A stretch of DNA of 34,235 nt from Paenibacillus sp. J5C2022 (lineage in GTDB: Bacteria; Bacillota; Bacilli; Paenibacillales; Paenibacillaceae). A program made the position numbers and the translations under genes. The DNA is taken from positions 1 to 34,235 of the forward strand of contig NZ_JAOQJC010000062.1 in NCBI RefSeq assembly GCF_025567625.1, written 5' to 3'. This document shows, piece after piece, positions 22,071 through 30,300 of the stretch. Numbering within the stretch: position 1 is the stretch's first letter; each line of letters begins with the position of its first letter. The notes beneath the pieces were generated by a model that ran no database searches, was not told the origin of the DNA, and saw only the letters and a list, made by a program, of their open reading frames with translations.

Positions 22071-23822
22071 ATGCTTTTGGAAGCTATCTATCATCGCTCG
22101 ACGGACAGCTATTGTTACGCTTATGACGATCGCACCGTTCATATACGGCTGCGAACCCGCAAAGGAGATCTTGAGAGTATTAAAGCGGTGTATGGCGACA
22201 AGTACGACTGGGCGGGAACGGGCACGGAAAAAGCAATGCGCATCATCGCGTCCGACGAACTGTTCGATTACTGGCAGGCGGAGCTGACACCGCCTTACGG
22301 GAGGCTGCGGTATGCATTTCAACTGATCGACGGGGAACAGCAGCTTTGGTACACGGAGCAGGGCTTTACGACTCATCGGCCGCAAGATCCATTAACTTTT
22401 TTTGATTATCCGTTCATATGGCCGAGCGAGGTGCTGGCGCCGCCTGCCTGGGTCAGAGAGGCTGTCTTTTATCAAATATTTACCGAGCGCTTCGCCAACG
22501 GCGATGTATCCAACGATCCCCTTGGCGTTCGTTCCTGGGAGGAGGACAATCCGGGGCCGCATGATTACTACGGCGGGGATTTGCAAGGCGTGCTGGACAA
22601 CGTCGACTATATTCAATCACTGGGCGTCAATGCTGTGTACTTCACACCTCTGTTCGAAGCCCATACAAACCATAAATACGACACAGCCGATTATTACCGG
22701 ATCGATCGGCATTTCGGCGACGTCAGCCTGATGAAGAAGGTTGTCGAAGCGTTTCATGAACGGGGAATACGAGTCGTCCTCGATGCCGTCTTCAATCATA
22801 GCGGCAAGGCGTTCGCTCCCTTCCGGGATGTGCTGGACAAAGGAAGGGCGTCGGTTTATTGGGACTGGTTCCTCATGCATGATGATCAGCTTGCTGCAGG
22901 CGACAGGCCGAATTATCATTGTTTCGCCTTCGAAGCGCATATGCCCAAGCTGAATACGGCGAATCTGAAAGTAAGGGACTATCTGCTCGGCGTCGCCCGG
23001 TATTGGATCGAGGAATGCGATATCGACGGCTGGAGGCTGGATGTGGCCAACGAGGTGGATCACAGCTTCTGGCGCGAGTTCCGCCAATCGGTCAAGTCAC
23101 TCAAACCCGACTTTTATATTCTGGGCGAAATCTGGCATGATGCGATGCCGTGGCTGCGAGGGGACCAATTCGACGCCGTGATGAACTATCCCGTTACAGA
23201 GGCCATTCTTCAATTCAGCGCCGGCGGTGAGATCGACGCCCCCACGTTATCTTCCCGAATTAGCCGTATTCTGGTCAACTATCCGCAGCAGGTGAATGAA
23301 GCGGCCTTCAATATCATCGGAAGCCATGATACGCCTCGGGTGCTTACACAGACGGGAGATGCGCGCAAGCTTATGCTAGCCGCCTTGCTTCAATTCACAT
23401 TGCCGGGGACGCCTTGCATCTATTATGGAGACGAGATCGGAATGACCGGCGGGGCCGATCCTGACTGCAGGAAACCGATGATTTGGGACGAAGCGCGTCA
23501 GGATGCCGAACTGCTAGGGTTCTACCGTCGACTCATTGAGTGGCGTAAAACGTATGAGACCTTGCAAGCGGGAGCTTGCGAATTCGTGTACGCGCATCAT
23601 CGCCAGCTCGTCGTATGCAGAGCGAGCGCAAGCGAACGCATCTATATTGCTTTGAACGATGAAGATACCGAGCAAGCGATAACATTCGCTGCAGAACCGG
23701 TTGCGTCATACAGGGCGCTTGGGGGAAGCGGAACGTTCCGGATGGCCGACAGCACGATGACGGTCGGCTTGCCTCCCTTTGGCTGGATTGTACTCGTCGC
23801 AGAGCCGCCGGAGGGCGCTTGA
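22071..23822 (+). CDS. GH13 neopullulanase / cyclomaltodextrinase / maltogenic-amylase-like enzyme
   Basis: This 583-residue alpha-glycosidase has no signal peptide and is therefore cytoplasmic. Residues 1-120 form the CBM34-type N-domain of the neopullulanase subfamily. The TIM barrel follows with conserved regions DAVFNH (238-243), GWRLDVANE with nucleophile D324, GEIWHD with acid/base E353, and IGSHDTPR with D420. YYGGDLQGVLDNVDYIQSLGVNAVYF is the usual region before them. It hydrolyses imported alpha-1,4 (and perhaps alpha-1,6) glucans or cyclodextrins to maltose and glucose. It sits 45 bases after malG, behind GGAGGGAGAG. Its stop codon overlaps the -35 of the regulator promoter. Exact specificity within the subfamily cannot be read. 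Confidence 0.93.
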   Translation: MLLEAIYHRSTDSYCYAYDDRTVHIRLRTRKGDLESIKAVYGDKYDWAGTGTEKAMRIIASDELFDYWQAELTPPYGRLRYAFQLIDGEQQLWYTEQGFTTHRPQDPLTFFDYPFIWPSEVLAPPAWVREAVFYQIFTERFANGDVSNDPLGVRSWEEDNPGPHDYYGGDLQGVLDNVDYIQSLGVNAVYFTPLFEAHTNHKYDTADYYRIDRHFGDVSLMKKVVEAFHERGIRVVLDAVFNHSGKAFAPFRDVLDKGRASVYWDWFLMHDDQLAAGDRPNYHCFAFEAHMPKLNTANLKVRDYLLGVARYWIEECDIDGWRLDVANEVDHSFWREFRQSVKSLKPDFYILGEIWHDAMPWLRGDQFDAVMNYPVTEAILQFSAGGEIDAPTLSSRISRILVNYPQQVNEAAFNIIGSHDTPRVLTQTGDARKLMLAALLQFTLPGTPCIYYGDEIGMTGGADPDCRKPMIWDEARQDAELLGFYRRLIEWRKTYETLQAGACEFVYAHHRQLVVCRASASERIYIALNDEDTEQAITFAAEPVASYRALGGSGTFRMADSTMTVGLPPFGWIVLVAEPPEGA

Positions 23823-23847
23823 CAATTCAATCGACGTATGTTTAAAT
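23819..23847 (+). promoter_or_regulatory. Internal promoter for the maltodextrin regulator gene
   Basis: TTGACA at 23819-23824, overlapping the amylase TGA stop, and TTAAAT at 23842-23847 are 17 bases apart. The start should fall near 23854, inside the operator at 23851-23864. Confidence 0.65.
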
Positions 23848-23850
23848 CGA

Positions 23851-23864
23851 CTGAAACGTTTAAG
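23851..23864 (+). promoter_or_regulatory. Operator in front of the maltodextrin regulator
   Basis: CTGAAACGTTTAAG differs from the perfect palindrome CTTAAACGTTTAAG at one base and matches the pair at 18503-18532. Its position at the predicted transcription start suggests autorepression. Confidence 0.7.
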
Positions 23865-23881
23865 TGAGGGCGGATAAGACG

Positions 23882-24805
23882 ATGAAAAAAACGACGATCA
23901 AAGATATTGCCAAGGCTGCAGGGGTTTCGATCGCGACCGTTTCCTATATATTGAACGATGTCAAGACGCAATCCATATCCGATGAAACGCGCGTCAAGGT
24001 ATTGAAAATCGCGCAGCAGCTTCATTATGTGACGAACCGGAGCGCCCGCTCTTTAAAGCTTCAGAAAACCGGGCTGATCGGCATTCTGTTGTTCCGTGAT
24101 TTGGCGCCTCAGCCATGGTCCGATTTAAAATACGTAAAAACACTATATACGCTTGAACGTCTGTGCGGCGAGCTTGGTTATCATATTATTTTTATGCAAG
24201 TGGACGGAGATTCCCCATCGTATGACATGATTCGAGAACGAAATCTGGACGGCGTCTTTCTGCTTAATGCCGATCAGGAGCGATTTGCCACGGTGTCCCG
24301 TTATTTCGGCTTTGGGATTCCTGTCTTTGTCATTGACAGCTGGATCGAAGACCCGATCTTTCATAAAATATTGCCGGATTATGCCGGCAGCTTCAAGCGG
24401 GCAGGCACGCTGCTCGGAGCGGCTCCGGAATATCTTGTTATGCAGCCTTGCAACGATGCCGAGCTTGCCAATCGGATCGCGCTGCTGTCGGGGTTGGATG
24501 AATCCTGTATTCACCGGTATGAGGACCGGGCAGGCCTGGATGAATTTCTAAACCGATTTACGGACCGCAAGGGACTGGTTATCAATGAGTTTCTTGCGAA
24601 TGAAGTGGTGCGAACTCGCGGAGATCGGGATTCAATCGCCGTTCTTTGCACAAGTCATAGTCCGGATATTTTGCCGGATCACGTTGTGAAGCTATCCTAT
24701 GAACTTAATGATTATAAGCCGGTTGTGGATACGATGGACGGCAATATTCAAGATGCGGATTACAGCAGCCACAACAAGTTTATTTATTTGTCCGTTACAT
24801 CGTGA
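23882..24805 (+). CDS. LacI-family regulator of the maltodextrin operon, short form
   Basis: This 307-residue regulator has a canonical N-terminus: TTIKDIAKAAGVSIATVSYILND (HTH), then the hinge YVTNRSARSLKLQKTGLIGIL. ATG 23882 is chosen because GAGGGCGG lies upstream; an in-frame GTG at 23864 falls on the operator. The effector core is about 25-35 residues shorter than typical LacI proteins. After DGVFLLNAD it is divergent: the usual HLLxxGHxxI and DxxAxG segments are not recognisable. It may bind an atypical ligand or respond differently. It is encoded between the amylase and the esterases and is preceded by an operator that also occurs twice at malE, so it probably controls the whole operon and itself. 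Confidence 0.87.
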   Translation: MKKTTIKDIAKAAGVSIATVSYILNDVKTQSISDETRVKVLKIAQQLHYVTNRSARSLKLQKTGLIGILLFRDLAPQPWSDLKYVKTLYTLERLCGELGYHIIFMQVDGDSPSYDMIRERNLDGVFLLNADQERFATVSRYFGFGIPVFVIDSWIEDPIFHKILPDYAGSFKRAGTLLGAAPEYLVMQPCNDAELANRIALLSGLDESCIHRYEDRAGLDEFLNRFTDRKGLVINEFLANEVVRTRGDRDSIAVLCTSHSPDILPDHVVKLSYELNDYKPVVDTMDGNIQDADYSSHNKFIYLSVTS

Positions 24806-24830
24806 TCCCCCGGTGTGAGGAGAATGCCAG

Positions 24831-26183
24831 GTGGAGATATCGCGGTTGATTGCAATAAAGGAGTTTAAATCCCGCTTATTAAATAATGAGCGAGATATGT
24901 TCATCTATTTGCCCCCCAGCTATCAAGACGAAGCGGATCGCAAGTATCCGGTCTTGTATATGCACGACGGGCAGCACGTCTTCCATCAGGATCAGAAGGG
25001 GGAGTCGTGGGATGTTCATCTCACGGCCGACCGGCTTGTTGCTGAGGGCAAGATGCGGGAAATTATTATTGTGGCAATCGCTCATATAGAGGATGCAAGA
25101 ATTGCGGAATACATGCATGCCAGCCCGGACGGGCAAGACGTGTTCGGCATGTCGAATCAAGGGGAGTTATACGAGCAATTTTTACTGCAGGAAGTGAAGC
25201 CTTATATCGATCGGGAATACCGGACGCTGCCGGACAAAGCGAACACGGCTTTAATGGGCTCCTCGGCCGGCGGGCTGGTCTCGTATAATATCGGTTTTCG
25301 CCATCCGGACGTATTCGGCATGATCGGTGCGCTATGCCCGTTTTTCGTAAGCACCGATTCCGCGACGATGGAGGAGCGATGGCTGAGCAAGGTGTATGAG
25401 CAGAGGGAAGACTTGAAGATCTGGATGGATGTCGGCGATGCCGAAGGCTACACGGTGATGGAAAAGCATGTGCGTCAAGTGGCGAATACGCTCATCGATG
25501 CAGGATTCAAGCCGGGAGCCGATCTGATGTTCCACATTGCCGTCGGCTCCGGTCACTCTCAGCGCGATTGGGCTGCCAGAGTTCATGCGCCTCTTCTCTA
25601 TTTCTTCGGCGAGATCGGTACACCGGTGCGCGCTGAACTGCATGGACCGAGTATCGTCGGACTGGAAGGACAGCAGTGTGCGATGAACGCTGTCGTACAC
25701 TATGACAGCGGGTTCATGATGACGGATCTGAACGGCCGGTACGAGCCGACTGATTCGGCTATTATTGACGTTCGCGCAGATGGTATGATGCTGCCGAGGC
25801 AGACCGGCGGTACTTCCATTGTCTATTGCGGATTCGGCTTGACCGCTCGTCTAGATGTAGAGATCGTTCCTTATGTGTCTGAGAAGGTTGTCATGGAGAT
25901 GTATGTGGAGGTGCCGGACAACACACCGGCGACGGACACGCTGTATGCCGGCATTGCACTGCCGAAGCTTCGGGACAGGCTGTACGGAGGAACGTTCGAG
26001 GTGCCGCGAGGAATCGCATTTATATTCCGGATTTCCCGGGGGCTGGGCAAGCACGAGACGGATGCGCACGGCAATGAGATTCCGTACAGAAGCTTTAAAG
26101 CGGACGATGATTTGAGGCTGGAGTATCAAGTGGAGAATTGGGTAGATATAGCGAATATGAGCTTGCAGGAGGGATTGCGATGA
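24831..26183 (+). CDS. PF00756-type (esterase D / Fes-IroE-like) hydrolase with C-terminal extension
   Basis: This 450-residue alpha/beta-hydrolase lacks a signal peptide. Residues 1-265 carry the fold: MHDGQHVF (oxyanion region), nucleophile S145 in MGSSAGG, acid D200 or D203 in WMDVGDAEG, and H242 in GSGHSQRDWAARV. Residues about 275-350 resemble a bacterial Ig-like domain (LEGQQCAMNAVVHYDSG, STIIDVRADGMMLPRQTGGT-like). About 95 further residues are of unknown fold. GTG 24831 follows GAGGAG. It should cleave an ester. In a maltodextrin operon it may remove acyl groups from imported sugars, which is inference. It is translationally coupled to its paralogue downstream. Confidence 0.85.
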   Translation: MEISRLIAIKEFKSRLLNNERDMFIYLPPSYQDEADRKYPVLYMHDGQHVFHQDQKGESWDVHLTADRLVAEGKMREIIIVAIAHIEDARIAEYMHASPDGQDVFGMSNQGELYEQFLLQEVKPYIDREYRTLPDKANTALMGSSAGGLVSYNIGFRHPDVFGMIGALCPFFVSTDSATMEERWLSKVYEQREDLKIWMDVGDAEGYTVMEKHVRQVANTLIDAGFKPGADLMFHIAVGSGHSQRDWAARVHAPLLYFFGEIGTPVRAELHGPSIVGLEGQQCAMNAVVHYDSGFMMTDLNGRYEPTDSAIIDVRADGMMLPRQTGGTSIVYCGFGLTARLDVEIVPYVSEKVVMEMYVEVPDNTPATDTLYAGIALPKLRDRLYGGTFEVPRGIAFIFRISRGLGKHETDAHGNEIPYRSFKADDDLRLEYQVENWVDIANMSLQEGLR

Positions 26184-27238
26184 CGAACCGCTCTACCATT
26201 CTACGGATCGAGAACTTCTATTCCGCTCATTTGAATAATGCCAGGGATATTTTCATTTATTTGCCGCCCGGTTATCGGCAAGAGCGGGCCAAGCGCTTCC
26301 CGGTGCTGTATATGCACGATGGGCAAAATATTTTCCACCCCGCATTTAACGGGTATTCATGGCAAGTGCATGACACGGTCGATCGCCTGATTGCTCTCGG
26401 CCGGATCGAGGAAATTATCGTAGTGGGCTTGGCGAATAGAGGAATGGAACGGGCCGACGAGTTCACACATGAGCTGGAAGGCGTCCGCTATGAGGACGAT
26501 AAAGTTTCGATTCGGCCCAAGGGACATTTATATGAAGCCTTTGTCATAGAAGAAGTAAAGCCCTTCATTGACGAGATGTTCCGGACGCTGCCGGACCGGG
26601 AGAATACGGCTCTGATGGGTTCGTCGCGCGGAGGACAGGTGACGTATCATATCGGCTTTCGCCGCCCGGATATTTTCGGCAAGCTGGCCATCGTGTCTCC
26701 GTACTTCTACTGTGTAGACCCTGTTGCGGGTGCGGAGGCTCCGCAATTGCATACCTTTCGTCAGAAGCAGCCTCTATCTCGTATATGGATCGACCTCGGC
26801 GGCCGCGAAGGCACGCTGGTGATGGAGAAGCATGTGCGCGGCGTAGCGGAGCAGCTGCTGTCATTAGGTTATAGCGCCGGAGAAGAGCTGGCGTATTATT
26901 GCGATCCGGATGCAGAACATGTGGAGAAGGATTGGGCAGCAAGACTGGCCTCGCCGCTTACTCATCTATTCGGCAGTAGAGGAGAGATTCAGTCGCTTGC
27001 TCTGCTTGGCTGCGAGGATGTAAGGCTGGGGGGCCAGGCATGCCGCCTCAATGCCATTGCGGCATATCGGGACGGTGTTGCCATGACTGTCCTGCGAGCG
27101 GTCTATAAAGTAGACGATAGCTCGGTGTTGGACGTGCGTCCCGACGGCACGATCGTGCCGAAGACAACAGGAGAGACGTCGGTCACCGTTGAATATGAAG
27201 GGATCAGCGCCGCCGCTATCATCCGTGTAACCGGCTAA
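26180..27238 (+). CDS. Second PF00756-type esterase, paralogue of the preceding gene
   Basis: This 352-residue protein starts at ATG 26180, overlapping the previous stop by ATGA, with CAGGAGGGA upstream. It aligns along its length with its neighbour: LYMHDGQNIF, nucleophile S149 in MGSSRGGQV, acid near D205 in WIDLGG, and H247 in DAEHVEKDWAARL. The EHVEKDW context is close to the usual family motif, whereas the neighbour has GHSQRDW. Residues about 280-352 are a Big2-like Ig domain (LGGQACRLNAIAAYRDG, SSVLDVRPDGTIVPKTTGET, SVTVEYEG). It lacks the last 95 residues of the neighbour. It is probably cytoplasmic and probably arose by tandem duplication. Confidence 0.85.
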   Translation: MTNRSTILRIENFYSAHLNNARDIFIYLPPGYRQERAKRFPVLYMHDGQNIFHPAFNGYSWQVHDTVDRLIALGRIEEIIVVGLANRGMERADEFTHELEGVRYEDDKVSIRPKGHLYEAFVIEEVKPFIDEMFRTLPDRENTALMGSSRGGQVTYHIGFRRPDIFGKLAIVSPYFYCVDPVAGAEAPQLHTFRQKQPLSRIWIDLGGREGTLVMEKHVRGVAEQLLSLGYSAGEELAYYCDPDAEHVEKDWAARLASPLTHLFGSRGEIQSLALLGCEDVRLGGQACRLNAIAAYRDGVAMTVLRAVYKVDDSSVLDVRPDGTIVPKTTGETSVTVEYEGISAAAIIRVTG

Positions 27239-27279
27239 CGCGGTCCCTGAGTAAATCTATTATTAATTAGGCAAAGAGA

Positions 27280-27316
27280 AGCCTCCAACTCCACAGTTAT
27301 CGTGGGGTTGGAGGCT
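27280..27316. terminator. Bidirectional terminator hairpin between convergent genes
   Basis: AGCCTCCAACTCCAC (27280-27294) pairs with GTGGGGTTGGAGGCT (27302-27316), a 15-bp stem with one G-T pair. The flank on the minus-strand side (TTCTCTTT) is T-rich, so it should stop the surface-protein transcript. It also closes the maltodextrin operon. Confidence 0.75.
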
Positions 27317-27392
27317 ATTGCTCGTTTCCTGTCCGGGGCAGGACTGCCTCATTCGGCATGGCTATCAGGAGACAGTCCCGGAGCAGCGGAAT

Positions 27393-30300
27393 TTACTGGT
27401 TCAGATGCTGCAGGAGGCGGTACAGGAACACAGCCGTCTCGGCACGCGTGCTGTTGTCCCGCGGCTTCAGCATGTCGCCGTCGCCCTTGATCAGCTCCAG
27501 CTCAATCATGCCTGCAATGCTGGCGGCCGCGTATTCGGCAATCTGGCCGGAGTCGGCATACTGCTGCAGCTCTGCCGCGTCTGACGTCAAGTCGATATTG
27601 CTTGCTGCAGCAAGCGCCCTTGCCGCCATCACGATCATATCCTGACGGGTAATGCTCGCTTGAGGTGCGAACCGGCTATCGTCGATGCCGGAGATGATGC
27701 CAAGCTGGCGGGCAACGGACACAGCTTCATAGTAATAATCGTCCGGATTGACGTCGCTGAATGCGGCGCCCGCCTCTCCTTGCAGGCCGAGCGCTCTGAC
27801 GAGCATCAGCGTGAAGTCAGCTCTGCTGATCTCCTTGGCCGGATTGAAGCTGGAGTCCGAAGTGCCCTTCACAATGCCCAACTCGGCCAGCTTCATAACG
27901 GCATCTTGCGCCCAGGCATGTCCGTTCATATCGGTGAACGGCATAGCGGGAGGAGTCCCGGCTTCACTGTCAGACGTATACGAAATGGCGAAGCTGCCCA
28001 ACCGGTTGATGCTGAACTTCACATGCTTGCCTGCAGCGGAATAGTCGGCTCCTTCAAGCTGCACGGCCGTACCTTGCCCGTCAATGAACATTATGCCGAT
28101 GCGGGCCGCTTTCTCGCCGCTTAAGCGGGTATATGGCAGGATGACTTCCAAAGGTGCGGAAGCATTCTCCCAGGCGAAAGCTTGGCCGTCCAGCTCGGCG
28201 GACAGCTTCACGACCGGTCTGTCTCCGATGTGCGCAAGCGCCTCTTCTTCTGCGATCAATTCCTCCAGCTCTTCCGCGATCAACCGCAGCTTGCCGTTGC
28301 TTGCGGCTTCGACCAGCATCTGCCCTGTCAGCAGGAGCGTAGCATTCGGCATTACAAGCTCGACGAGCAGATTGTCCTGATCCGACAGGTAGGCGGCGGG
28401 AAGCTCAACCGCATACTGCGTCGCATCGTCATGAGGCTTCAGTTCGATCGTAATCGTCCGCTTGCCGTCCTTGTCGGGCTTCAGCTTGGCCAGCGCCTGC
28501 CGCATATCGCTCTTGCTCACTGTGCCAACTGCCAGCTTGCCGTCTCCTTCAAGCTTGGACTTCAGGACAGCTCGCATGGAGCCGTCGTGTTGCTGCTGGA
28601 ACAGATCTGCCACCGGCACCGGATATGAAGGATAACTCGGCGTGCCGGTGCCTGGCTTCTCGTAGTTGAAAGTGACCGTGACCGGCTCGTCCATCTCATC
28701 CGTCATCAGCTGCGCTTCATAGACGCCTTCCAGCGCGCCTGCCGAGAACTGGAACTGGAAGTCACCCGCTTCCGAGCTTATCGCTTGCGCATCATAATGC
28801 TCGTCTCCTGCGGGATCAATGACCTTCAGACTGACGAGAGCCGGCTCGCCGCTCATGATCAATCCTTGTACGGATACCGCGCCCGTCTGATTGTCAATGG
28901 ATGCCTTCAATCCTTCGATCTGTTCAATCTCCCCGTCTCCGCCCAGATTGTAGATGCTGAGCTCATAGAAGGAGTAGCCGTAGAAGGTTGCTCTCTCCAC
29001 ACCCTCGAACTTCAAGTACCTGGCTTCTACCGATGGGAACGAGACGACTTCCTTGCCTTCCTTCGCCGTAATGATGCCGTTGTTGTCGCTTGTTACATTG
29101 CTCCAGTTTTGCCCGTCGAGCGATACAAGAAGCTTGTAGGTTTTCGCACGGGCGTATTCCCAATGGATGCGTACTGTATCCATGACCGCAGGTTCTCCCA
29201 GATCGATCTGGAACCAGTTGTCGTCACGAATTTCGCTGGACCAGCGGGTAGCCGCAAGTCCGTCAACCGCTTTGCTTGCGCTGTAGGCGGCTTTACCCGC
29301 TTCCACGGTGGACGCTTGGGCCGGCTTGTCCAGAGCGAGATTGCCCGCAGCGGCATAGATACTTTCCTTGAGCACGTTATACGCCTCGTCCGCCAGCTTG
29401 TCCGTCTGCTTCAGCTGCTCCAGCCTGTCGTTCAGCCCGCTCAGGAATTTGCGAGCCTGGGTCGGGTCGTTCCCTTCATACTGCTTCAGCATCTCCAGAT
29501 AATTGCGAAGCGAGTTCGCGGCCTCGGCGCTTGCGATGAGTTCGTCCGCCGCGAATCGGTCCACCAGTATCCGCATCGTGTCGGCGTTCGCAGCCGCTTC
29601 GATGATATAGGTCGTTCGCCTTGTCTTGCCCGAAGATACGGATACGACGACCTCGTGCCTGCCCGGCTTGCCGGATAGGTCGAGCTCCGTTCCCGCCGTA
29701 TAAGGCTGCCCGTCGAACTGTACGGAAGCTTGAATCAATCCACTGCCGTCATCGCCCGGTACTTGCCAGCTGAGCGATAGGGGCTCGGTAGATGGAATAA
29801 CCGCTCCGCTCTGCAGGGGCTGTCCGTTCATCTGGACGATGGCCTCCGGAGGAAGCGCGTTGTTCGGCTGGTAGGTGCCGCTTGTGAACTGATACAGCCA
29901 GTCGTACAGGATGCGGGTAGCGGGCTCTGTGCTGACAGCCATATTGTACACCGCGTTGTTGCCTTGGTAATAGGCCTTAAAGCCGTTATGCATCAGTCCG
30001 GTCTCCACGCCGCTGTTCAAGTAGTCGACGTAGCGTTCCCGGAACACGCTGTCCGTCAGCATCCGATCGTCGAACTCAAGCTCCAGCGACATGCCGTAAC
30101 TCTTGGCGATATTCGCCGCGTCTTCCAGACGATCGTAGTCCATCTCCTCGAAAAAGTAGTTCGGCTGGATGGAGACGGCATCGATACCGACATCCTTCCA
30201 CATATGGCTCTTGTAGGCCAGGAAGTGCGGAATCCAGAAAAACTTCATTCCCTTGGCATGCACCTTCTCGCTGGTGGATAAGATCAGATCCGGTCCCGTC

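Noticed and set aside
23849..23864. Reading the TGAAACG sequence before the maltodextrin regulator as a cre site
   Set aside because: It lacks the base spacing of TGWAANCGNTNWCA. It fits the CTTAAACGTTTAAG operator seen at malE much better.
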